From the NCBI GenBank assembly GCA_961205875.1, contig OY540813.1:27747001-27811000 (forward strand): DNA of 64,000 nt. The letters are read 5' to 3'. The notes beneath the pieces were generated by a model. The model made no database searches. It was given only the letters and a program-made list of their open reading frames with translations, and was not told the origin of the DNA. A program made the translations under genes and the position numbers. Of this stretch, positions 24,601 to 35,310 are shown one piece after another (position 1 is the first letter of the stretch; each line of letters opens with the position of its first letter). The stretch is from Sialis fuliginosa (taxonomy: Eukaryota; Arthropoda; Insecta; Megaloptera; Sialidae).

Positions 24601-25071
24601 TAAGAGTGGGTCGTCAATTTTTCGTGTGTAAGTGATTTTGAAATCTTACATCGTGAGTATACGTGATCGTGAGTCAAAGTATGCATGACTGTACGTCAGT
24701 GTACGTGATTACATTTTTGTCGAGCGTTAGTCAGTGAATATATTTTGATGATATAATTTATAAAACTTATTTAACCTAACATTTTACAGCTCGTTTATAA
24801 ATACAATAATATTCTAAAACGACTTTTTATATTAAAAAAATACAGTTTAAAAATAAATTTCATTTTGTCAGAAAACAAATAATTTTCTATAAGAAGTTCA
24901 AAGAAGAAGCGCTATACATTGTCAATGTTGCCAACTTTACTAAAACATGAAAAACTCACCAGATTTAAAATGTACATTTTCTTTGTTCTGTTTTTATTTA
25001 TTTTTTGCTATTACTTGCAGTAGAAATGCAGTTTAAAAAAAGAATACGAATATAAAATTTACACTAAGGTA

Positions 25072-25988
25072 CCTGCAGCAAATAAGGCCCAGGGTGTAAT
25101 AAGGCCCATGTGAAAAAAAAAAAACACATTTGTAATAGTTGGATCAGTCTGGATTTGTATATACACATAGAAGGTACTTATACAAAGCTAACTACACACC
25201 GACTAGTCTCTCGCCGCACTAACTTTTCGGTACCTCTGAGTTTGTTGCGAGAGATGGTGACGAATGCTCAATTTTATAAAAACAACCAACAAATAATCTT
25301 AATTTTTGTTAAAATTTTTTATGTACTATTTGTTTCTTATTTGTTCAAGTAATAGTTCGATCCTTAAAGTTTATGGTAAAAAGTTGATTTCTATTGCTTT
25401 TAAGTTTTTGGTTTATAAAATAAAATAAAATATACCGTAGTATCTTAGGGATAATAAGGCCCACCAAATTTAAGATTGGAATTTTTATTACTTATTACAA
25501 TTCATGATTACATATTTTGTTCTAGATTGGTATGTCATGTTTACTAATAGTTCTATTAAAAAAATCATCTACAACGAAGAAATAACGTCGTCTGACGAGA
25601 GTTTAGCAGCTGCTATGGATGCAGCATCGGCATGTTATGGATAAAAAATAAATGTTAAAATAAAATTAGTAATTGTTTATTTATTAGCTGTAATTAAGCA
25701 AACATTACGCCAAGTGTTGATTAAAACATAGTTCCCATACAAAATAACATTTTAATTATCTGAAAATGTTTAATTTAGTTATTATACCACCATAATTTAA
25801 TAACGCCCAAAGTTACTTTTTTTAAGATGTCTTAAAAATGAAAAAATCATTTAAGAAAAGTTGGGTTTCATACTTCTTTAGATTAATAATGAACCAAAGT
25901 TTACCATTAATATAGCCTTTTAAATATAAATTAGTTTTTACCCGAAATATAGCATTTTTAATTAAGGTAGACCTTATTTGCCTCCACG
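25072..25988. mobile_element. Inner TIR element with AATAAGGCCC ends, about 917 bp
   Basis: Left end CCTGCAGCAAATAAGGCCCA and right end (reverse complement CGTGGAGGCAAATAAGGTCT) are inverted. The left end follows a TA, as in pogo/mariner targets. The AATAAGGCCC word recurs at 25098 and 25453, which could be internal binding sites. It contains a short coding-like tail at 25537-25644. Superfamily is not certain. Confidence 0.5.
25537..25644 (+). pseudogene. Possible C-terminal remnant of a transposase
   Basis: A plus-strand frame, open back to at least 25501, ends TCGTCTGACGAGAGTTTAGC ... GGATAA. The last residues are ITSSDESLAAAMDAASACYG. This is GC-richer and more balanced than the surrounding sequence, and an AATAAA lies right after the stop (25647-25652). 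Its position inside a TIR element suggests the acidic/Ser-Ala tail of a transposase. TTTTGTTCTAG just upstream could be a splice acceptor. I do not recognise the protein, and the evidence is only compositional. Confidence 0.3.
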
Positions 25989-26130
25989 ACCTTATAATCG
26001 TTTCAAAAATTAATTTATAACAATATACAAATCGTGTCAGGAGCGTGACCCACCGGAATCAAACTAACTGTGAGTGAGCGAGCATTATAAAACATTGTGA
26101 GCGTGTGTGATCGTGAGCAAAAATTACTCA

Positions 26131-28422
26131 TACGCCTATATGAATGCACGTATATTAATGTGCAAATATTCCATAATATGACGTATTGTCTGTCGTAACT
26201 ATGACTAATTCATTGCCTACGCCATCCTTCCTGAGTTATAGTTCTGAATACATTTCCTGGCGGGATGCTTGCGGTACTCCTACACCTGTCCATCGGCCAG
26301 TTGTTCGAAAGGTGCTTAATTATGTAACAAGAATTCACTCTGGCATACGTTCGTGTTATGAGTTTTACTCTTACATACATTATGACATGTGTATGTTAAA
26401 TTATTGATTTCCTAGTGGAATCTGTTTGTTAATATTAATTATTTAAAATTTCAGTCTGAAATATCCATCGGGTTTACGGGTTGTGAAATTTTGGAATTAT
26501 TAAAATCACTGTTTTTGTCTGCCTCTATTACACAAATATATTTTCATGTAAGGTAAATTGCATTGGACCAAGTCAAAGATTGATTCTTGTTTATATAATA
26601 AAAATAAATAATAGTAATCTTAATACGTATTACAATATAATCTTATTCAAACTATTTCATTGTTTCTCTTTAAAACGATATTATTGGATGAAAACAAAAG
26701 TCTCAGTATTAAACATATATTTCTTCTCACTTTAAGTAAAATAGTAGTAGGTGCGTTTTATAAATCAACAGAATTGAGAGTTTTAATTTAAAAAGTAAAT
26801 CGTTGAGACACTGCTTCTAAACAAAAGAATATTTTCCTTACGGAAAATAGTAGATTGTTCCAGTTTCAAAGGACTAAAGAATTTTTTTGAAGACCATATA
26901 ATTTGCAAAATTTACAGAACTTAAGCAAAGGCCAATTTTTATTATTTTTCCTGGCTTTCAACTATTTTAACTAAAAGAATCAGATAAAATATCTATAATT
27001 TAACCCTCAAAAATATCATTTTAATAATTAGAGGTAAAATACCTCTGAAAAATAAAACAGTTGATTGTTTTGCCGGTACTGTTAAATGCTAAAAAATATT
27101 CATATTTCTCATCAAAAAATTCCGTTTATTTCATCTCTTTAAATCTTTTATTTTAATCTCGTTTCTTCGAAGGTGGACACTCTGTATACCAATGTAAATT
27201 TATATAAATCGCATGTCAACATTTCGATCTTTTCTATAAAAAAAAAACTGCGTATATTTACTTACCTTCATCTATCATGTTTATTTATTAAAACGAACGC
27301 ATAAGTAAACATCTTATTATTATATTTAATCGAAAATCTCAAATCAGATACATGTATCTAAAAATCAATTATATGTAGATTAAATTCTTATCAAATCAGA
27401 CATCTACATCCAACGAATAATATTATAATACAGATATATTTATACACACACGACACAAATAACAAAAATACTAATACATGCTACATGGTTTTACGTCAGT
27501 CAAATGTGTATAAATATAACAAGATTGTGAAAGCTACTTAAACGCTAATTACATGCCGGTGTTTAGGAAGGTACCTGACATAAATTGTCAAATAAGCTTT
27601 CAACACACTGGTAACGACTATGAACTGGCGTTGCTATTATTAAAACCTTTACTTCCGTACAGTTTTTAGGTAAGAGGATGCTATAAATATTAACACGTTA
27701 ATGACCGTACCGATTTTTGCAACATCTTTCTGACGCATTTTTAAATTAATTTTTCCCCATGTTTGCACTGTAACATCATGTCAGTTTTTGAGTGAATAGA
27801 AAAAAAATACTTAAAATTACTAAAAGGAGGACGACCTAATTAAATTATATTTATAATCAATTTATGTAACCACAAAACTTTACTACAAACAAATTATAAC
27901 ATGGAAAAATATGAACAAAGTTGATTTTCAAGGGGGTAGATCCATTTAGCGAATATTAAAGATTTTTTTGTATTGAAACTATTCATTCTACATAATTAAA
28001 ATTTGAGATGCATATTATAATTTAATTTTCAAAAACAATTTTTTTATTTTTTAATATTTATAAAATGCCGGTTGTACGACACTTGCTTCATAGACAGTTG
28101 CCGCCTACACATACAAACTAGCGTTATATCAGAAACAACAAGTATTAAATTTTTAAGACCCACTTTATGTGAACCGAAAATATCTCAACAATGTGAATAT
28201 TCTAAAAATGGTACGTGTTTAAAAAAAAACGTTTGATTATTCATGAAATTTGTATTATTATAGGTTAATGAAAAAGTAGTTTTTTTAAAATAAATTTCAA
28301 AAAACTATAAGTTCACATAGAAGGTAATTATGTTTATCTATAAATATGCCAAGTTTCAAAATTATCGATACGTAGTTTTTAGTTATCTTGCACGAGGTTT
28401 ACAAAAAAGTGGTTTTCAAGAC
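26131..28422. other. AT-rich stretch with a GC-richer island at 26180-26360
   Basis: The island is covered by a 73-codon plus-strand frame (26186-26407), which reads NSLPTPSFLSYSS and GTPTPVHRPVV. It has no known domain and could be an exon fragment or a conserved element. The remainder is simple AT-rich sequence with no gene. Confidence 0.45.
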
Positions 28423-28425
28423 TCA

Positions 28426-28757
28426 TGTCCGGTATTATAAAAGAGCTAGCAAAATTTGCTAGCTAGCAATTACTTTCAAATGGGGTATTAATTCTGTACT
28501 AGTATCTATGGATTAGTTATGGAATTTAGAGCAGTGACAATTCAACTAATTGTAACACAGTTGGCATCTTTCACCGTACAAAATAATTTTCATAATACCA
28601 CCACTGTTTTAATACCGTTGGTATTTACCTACAACGCGTACGCGAAACTTGTCAAAGTCTTCAACAAACTCCAAAAGAACTGTCATATAAGTTTGATATC
28701 TCATTTGAAAGTGCTTGCTAGCTAGCAAATATGCTAGCTCCTTTATAATACCGGACA
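28426..28757. mobile_element. TIR element, 332 bp, with nearly 60-bp arms and TCA flanks
   Basis: Arms 28426-28485 and 28699-28757 are inverted repeats: TGTCCGGTATTATAAAAGAG against CTCCTTTATAATACCGGACA, and TTTGCTAGCTAGCAA in both. Three-base flanks TCA (28423-28425 and 28758-28760) are identical, suggesting a 3-bp target duplication. The GCTAGC words make each arm partly self-complementary. The 68-codon frame in the middle (28519-28725) has no domain. Superfamily unassigned. Confidence 0.75.
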
Positions 28758-28760
28758 TCA

Positions 28761-31700
28761 AATTGTAGAGTTGATAACTCAGTAGCGTCCACAGACTATA
28801 ACTTCCGAAAGAATGAGAATTTCGCTTTAAAATTTTAGGAAAATATTCTACACATGTTTGACTAAAATTTTATGCAAATAAAATTTAAGTTTTTGAAGGT
28901 TATAAATGTATCCCTCCCTTAAATAATTCATAGAAAGATAATTAGCTAATAGACCGTTTGAAGACCACTAATTTAATCTATAAATACATATCATTCGTAA
29001 ACGAGACATTAAATTAGAAAATTATAACGCATACCTATATTAACTTTTCCATTAATTTTACTAATGCTGCTTATAACTAAAATCTTTCACGTGATTTATC
29101 GTTTAGAACATTTAAAATAATATTTTCGATTATAATAAAGGAAGGTAATATCTATAACTGTATGAAATACGTACAAGACGGAACAACTGCAATAGGAGTA
29201 ACGTTTTTAAACGCTCACTTGTCTAAAATATTGGCACATTTCCAGAGGGGCGTTCGTCAATAACAATTCTGTTCGGATGCAATCCGATTGCCTCCTCTGC
29301 CCACACTAGCTTGTTCAGTGTACGCTATTAGAGTCCTTTTGTACGGTCACTTTGTTACACTAATAATTTCTGTAAGTGTGTAGAGATATGACAGGAAGTT
29401 ATTTTATTTAATAATAATCTGTGCCGTATAAACGATTCAATAAGATTTGAGATTTTTTATTTATTTATAGGTTGTTTACCGATATGTCATATGACTCACA
29501 TTTGGCAATTTTAGTTAAATATGTAAAAGTAAGTTTTAGAATGGAACAATGGTATAATAATCATTTGTCTATTTTCCACCATATATTAAAACTAATTGAC
29601 GCTAATGATCGTAAAATAAATAAACATGAGAATGAATATTGATCTAAATTAATTCATTTTGTCTAAAAGAGATAACAATTCATTGTTTTTGTAATAAATA
29701 TTAAACTATGATATTCGGAAGAACAATGGTACAATCTGGAAATAATTTGACGTCTACTTTTTCGCGCATTTAGTAAATGTATTCAATTGCGATTTCTGAT
29801 CAACTATATAAAATTAATATTACTTCGCTATTATGAAAACAATAAAAATAAAATTAAATCATTATGAGACTTAATATTATTCGTATATTTCTGTGAACTG
29901 TTTTTTCATGCCAACAAAATATAAATACATAATCAAAACAAATATAAGTACACACTCTTGAATATTTTAAATAAAAAAATCTAACTTTTTGTGAATATTT
30001 ATCATTGTAATTAACTTTAGTAGTTATTGTACTCGTGAGAATGCTGTTAGTGTGAAACTGCTCTAAATTGCAAACTGTAACAGGCCAATTTCACGAAGAA
30101 TTTTTGAGTTTATCGCTTTATGTCGACTTTAGATGATAACTGAGACTTTGATGTTGTTGGAATGTTGTGATAGATATGGAACAAGCGTTCATTGTTTGTT
30201 TTACCTTTTATATACATTTTTCCTCTTTTTGAATGTTCTTTGATAGAAGTATAGTGCTTCGATTTATAAGAAAAACTACAATGTTCATTTTTATTATTTT
30301 CAAAGTATTTGATAGATATTTTAGAACTATATATTTCTCTTCGTAGCAAAAATAAAGATATGGTTTTCATTTATGTAATTATACTTTTATACACGTTAAT
30401 TCATTTGGAATGTTTGTTAAACTCTTATAAAAGATTAATTAGATTTTCACTTATAAAATGAAATGAGATGTTTGTAGACATTTTATATTCTGAGTTAAAA
30501 CGCATTAAACAAATGAATAGTAATTACTTAGTAGAGCTATGTTTATTCAAATTGTACAAATATTCGAATTACATAAGTTAATTAAAGTTACGCAGTGTAC
30601 GTGTTAATGTTTTATGATTTCATTAATACTGTAGAGGGGTGATTTATTTTAATTAGTCGTACGCATAGAGTCTGTGTTACACAGTGGCTCGATATTCGTT
30701 GCAAAACACTTTGGTGAACTAATTGGCATTAATTCAAGATGGAAAGAATGACTTATTTATTATAAGACAGGCGGTAAAAGTGTTAATATCCAGAAATCAC
30801 AAATGGTTTTCTAGCAACTTTCCACTCAACGTAACAAACTTTGAACTTGTGATAAATTATAAATAAGCGATTAAAAGTCTTGAATTGTTTTATCCTTTTG
30901 CATTAATATTTTATCCCGATTCGCTAAGCACTTCGAAGGGAATTTATATTTTCATAATATTACGCGCATCCGATCTTAACGGAATTGCTTCATTAATTTT
31001 AGAGGAATGAAATGATGAACTTGATTCGTTATTTACCCAAAAATTTACAGTTTCCTTTATAGTCAACCATAAATATAATACTAAAAAAGTTATGTACAGT
31101 TATTTAAGTTGTAACAAAGTTTTTGATGATAATAAATATTATATTTTTTTCATGATAATAACCGAGATAAGAAAATATGCTGTTTTAGTAATAAAATATC
31201 TCCTGAAATAATTATTTCATTATTTATTAAGCTTGTAATTAATATTTTGTTTTAATTAAACTACAATAATTTTACCTTACGAACATTAAGATGGTCCTTA
31301 TTCAGTGAAATTTATAATTCCATCACTCTCACTGTATGAGTTTGTTTCAACTCACTAAGAAAAAAATGTCTAGAATTTCAACCCGATTGAACATAAAAGT
31401 CTAGAAACATAGCGCTGATTTTTATGCCAAGTTAAAAATTTTTATCTCAACTCATTTTTGAATTATAAATACTTTTGTTTACATTTTGGCAATTCTTTTA
31501 ATTGAAAATTATAATGTTGCAACGTCTAAAAAACATTTCTTACTATTAAAAATAATACTGTATTTCGGGATCTCTAATAATATTCAGCTGGGCTGAATTT
31601 ATTCTTCTTCTTCAACACAATTTTCATATCTGCTGGATAATTTCCTCTTCAGACAGTTCATTTGTGTTGTATATGTTATCAGCACAGTATGAAATTCAGG

Positions 31701-32461
31701 CATTCCATATATAGCCTAGGAATTCTATATAATGCCATACGATTTTAGGCAATGCATGAAATATTTGTTTAAAAGAAATTTATTATATACTTGGCCTAGG
31801 CATTTTATAAAATACAAAAATATATCAATAAAGCAGATACATATTATTTAAGTAATTGTAAAAAGACCAGAATTATATTAAAAGTAAAGATTAGGGCTTT
31901 TATTACTAAAATAACAAAATCGCATAAACAATATTGGAGCAATTGATATTTATTATAATAAATAAAATAAAATATTAATTCAGACGCGTATGATATATTA
32001 TTTAAATTTGTTAAAATAAAAAACACATTATTACCTATTATTTATTATTAGTTTTAAAAACATATAATTTTTATTCCGTAAAAATTAATAAATATTAGTA
32101 TTTATTTTTATTGGTATTTTTATTGTTGTTAAAGAATATCTTAATAAACATACATTCAAATAAACTAAAGATTAAACATAAATTACAGTTAATCTTTAAT
32201 ATAATAACTTTAATTAAATATAAAATTATTATAATAATATTACCTATGTAGGTATAGTACTCGTAATTAAAATATTCAACGCATTTAAACAAATACAAAA
32301 TTGTCAAAGATCAACCATTCTTTTTTCCAAAGCTTACTTGACTTGAATTTAATATTACATTCGAGTGATTGTTAGTTTTGGCGGAAATATTTTAGTTTTT
32401 CATGGCAACTGTGATTTTTATTCAATAAAAAACAAAAAAATTGTATTTATTATTCTGTGAC
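28761..32461. other. Long AT-rich stretch, no supported gene
   Basis: A GC-richer patch at about 29205-29350 (GGGGCGTTCGTCAATAACAA; GATTGCCTCCTCTGCCCACA) is unrecognised. It also contains TTCAGT, an arthropod initiator-like word. The 86-codon minus-strand frame at 30110-30370 is Lys/Ser/Ile-rich and probably chance. Near 31631-31659, GCTGG...TTTCCTCTTCAGACAG resembles 35525-35551 (GCTGG...TTTTCCTCTTCCGACAG), a small dispersed repeat. A loosely palindromic block GGCATTCC...CCTAGG...AATGCC sits at 31699-31734. Confidence 0.5.
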
Positions 32462-32700
32462 CAAGGCGTGTGGGGTATCAAAATGTAGATCTTAATCAAT
32501 AGGATTTGATTTTATTTTTTATTTTTTTGTAACTCAAAAATCAAGCCACCAGGGGGCTAAAAGCAGTTTTTTATTTTGTCCATACTCCCTCTAGCTCGGT
32601 AATTACTGGCTCAAAAAATCTAGGCAAGTGGGGTGTCAAATTGTAGATCTCAATTAGTAAAACATGACATATTTTTTTCTAACTCAAAAATGCATCTGTA
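32462..32700 (+). repeat. Two-unit direct repeat (GTGGGGTATCAAAATGTAGA)
   Basis: GTGTGGGGTATCAAAATGTA GATCTTAAT near 32469 and AAGTGGGGTGTCAAATTGTA GATCTCAAT near 32625 are followed in both cases by a T-rich run and AACTCAAAAAT. The units are about 157 bp apart. This is probably a diverged repeat element with internal duplication. Confidence 0.55.
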
Positions 32701-33536
32701 AGTGACTTCAAACAGTCCACGTATTACGTACTTCGAAACCCTTATGGCATACACTCGTGTATGTCTTGCCCGAATTATTTTATATGATTGTAATTAGTTG
32801 AAATTTTGGTAGTGATAATATTCTATAAAACTAATAATTTTTTCTTTTTTATTTCAGGTGAGTTTCATAACACATTGTTTACTTGTTTCAACGTAAGGGT
32901 AAAGTATAAATAAACGCTATTTTATTAAATCGAACATTTGTGAAAGGCACCGGTCACAAAAATGGTGGAATGAGTTCAGACTGGAAACATATCTATAATG
33001 CCACTCGAACTTTTAAAAAATCACTGTCATTTGCATAAATACCAAACTACAGACCCCTGTCTTTTTGGTTAATTAAATTCTCAATATCAGCAGATAATTA
33101 GAAAATATACATGAGCAGTCAGTAACCTGTGAAAAACTTATTTAATTAAATGCAGTAAATATATCAGAAGTGATATTTGTTTAAAAAATTGCTAACTTCA
33201 GTTCATTTTTCGAATCTAACTTTGCAACCAATGGCAATGTAAAAATAGGTGATTTTATTTTAAGCAACCTCATAACGTTAATGTTCTATGTCCACACATT
33301 ATCATTTATACGTTAGAAGACTGTGTTTGCATAGCAAATTGTAGCTGCAGCGGGGCTCTGTGGTGGTTTTATGTGCATCAATTTAAACGCAACAAAGAGC
33401 CTTGGTACTTATAGACCAATTAAAATTTTAATGCGTTAACTTTACTTGAGTGGATTAATGTAACGTGTGGAAAGATTTATCCAATTAACGCTTGTATTGA
33501 ATATATTATTTACACTGTTTTTCATATTACATGTTT
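32701..33536. other. AT-rich stretch, no gene
   Basis: Nothing supported; a slightly GC-richer patch lies at 33335-33410. Confidence 0.5.
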
Positions 33537-33994
33537 AAAGGACCCCACACAAAATTAAGGAGATGTAACACTTGGTTGGCATTTTTTGTAACTTGGGGAA
33601 ATGATAGTTGTAATGGACACAACCTATACAAAGTCATAATTTTTGGTCCAAGGGGTACCGAAACATTGTATTTTTATTTATATTTTTGTCTTCTCCTGAA
33701 GGATCAACATTTAGAAATAGAATAAAAATAATACAAATAAATTATTTGTATTATTTTACTAATTCTAAGCAATTTTTATTCTTATCAATTTTTTTAAAGG
33801 TTGATCCTTTAGGAGATAAAAATAAATATGAATAAATAAATGTTTCGGTGGTCCTTGGAGCGGTAATAATGTGTTTTCGTGGGTTGCGCCCGCCCATTAC
33901 TATATTGATTAGCGCACTCTGAACTATCATTTCCTCAAGTAACAAAAAATTTCAAGCAAAAGTGAACTCTCATTAATTTTGTGCGAGGTCCTTT
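33537..33994. mobile_element. Foldback/long-TIR element, about 458 bp
   Basis: The two halves are inverted over about 200 bp each. AAAGGACCCCACACAAAATT faces AATTTTGTGCGAGGTCCTTT. GGAAATGATAGTT faces AACTATCATTTCC. AGGATCAACATTT faces AAGGTTGATCCTT. The centre is a perfect 14-bp hairpin at 33727-33755. The right arm has a GC-rich insertion (GGGTTGCGCCCGCCC) absent from the left. No target duplication is visible. Short frames on it (33531-33725 plus, 33751-33945 minus) are mirror images of each other, not genes. Confidence 0.7.
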
Positions 33995-35132
33995 GGAAGG
34001 TATGGCTCGTGCGTAATATGAGTGGACTGGACAGCCATAAGCACCATATTGCCATCATAGTAGTTGTGATTATGGTTTAATTAGAGAAACGTCACATATA
34101 TTACAAAATTACAACTTTACAGAAAAGACAAAAATTATTTATTTTTTGAAAAAAAAAAAATACTGTCCTCTAAATACTGGTTTTATCAAAACATTGTAGT
34201 TAGAATGTTGGTGTCAAATAATAAAATTATTATTATTTAAAAAAATATAAACAATTTATGAATTTATGATTATAATTGGATTTTGGCATTTTTAGTAAAG
34301 TTGTTTTCTAGCGTAGTTACATTTTTATTAGAAAATATTAATATTCAATACAAATTATTAATTTAATAACATTAACATTGCAAAAATTTCCTTTGATTTT
34401 TTAACATAAGTTATACTATTTCATAATTATATGATTTTTTTTTTTTGATAAAAGCTTTCTCAAATTACAAAAGATGCTTCTGTTTATTGATTCGATATTG
34501 CAGCAATAAAAAATAAATTCACAAAAAAAATATTTTCTCTTTTGTAATAAAATGTATACATGAAGCAAATATAAATTTTATTGTTACATAAATTACAATA
34601 AAAATATTTTTCTGAAAAAAAGTAAAATAAAAATACAAAAAGCAATTGAACAATAAATAATATAATTTGTTAGCAGTAAAATATACTGATAAAACTTAAT
34701 ATTCCTCAGTAAAAAAGCTTACGCAGATCATAAATATGTATCCAGTTCAGACCTATTTAAAAAATCAATAACGTTATTTCGTAGATTTCCATTCATAAAA
34801 ATAAAACCAACGTAAGGTACACAATTTACTGACGTATATACGTATATATGGAAGAAATCCACGACAATATTTCGTATAAATATTTCAATATATCATTGAT
34901 ATGAACTGAAGTAATTACTTCATATAAATCAATTGACAAATACTGTCTGAATAAACCAGTGCACACAAAACTCTTATTTATTTTTTTATTAAAAACTCGT
35001 ATAAAAAAACAATTTTAATATAAGTATCATAATTATTTAAATATACTTATCAAAAATAAACGATAGTTTCAGTATTAATTAAATTATGGAAATCTGAAAC
35101 ATCGAAATTTGACTGAAAAAAATACATACCTA
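33995..35132. other. AT-rich stretch, no gene
   Basis: Nothing supported apart from poly-A/T runs. Confidence 0.55.
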
Positions 35133-35310
35133 CTTACAAATATTTTATTCATTTTGATCTTTCCTTATCGGTATGTAAACGCTGTAAATCAAAAACGACA
35201 ATAAAAGGGTGAAATTATATACTAAGGATCAATTTCCTTCAAGGAAAAAAACTTCCTATTTTTGAAAATGTTTATATTATAACCGGATTTGTTTCTATCA
35301 ATTTACAGTC
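35133..35310 (+). repeat. Partial CTTTCTTATAC-family fragment (copy 5)
   Basis: It retains ATTTTGATCTTTCC, GTAAACGCTGTAAATCAAAA ACGACAA, AGGGTGAAATTATATACTAA and CTTCCTATTTTTGAAAATG in the order of copies 2-4, but lacks both termini. Confidence 0.6.

Larger units (their letters stand above)
24602..26130. mobile_element. Possible composite element with CGTGAG-rich ends
   Basis: Both borders of this 1.5-kb block carry clusters of GTGA/CGTGAG words: 24624-24735 (TCGTGAGTATACGTGATCGT and others) and 26035-26120 (GTGAGCGTGTGTGATCGTGA). GTGGGTC near 24607 is inverted as GACCCAC near 26047. AGTGGGTCGTCAATTTTT at the left faces AAAAATTACTCA at the right. This suggests subterminal transposase-binding repeats of one element surrounding a second, inner TIR element. 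The inverted match is loose. Confidence 0.35.

Noticed and set aside
30110-30370. 86-codon minus-strand frame
   Set aside because: Lys/Ser/Ile/Asn-rich with no domain; no GC shift from the flanks.
33531-33945. Two opposed 64-codon frames as a divergent gene pair
   Set aside because: They are mirror translations of the two arms of one foldback element.
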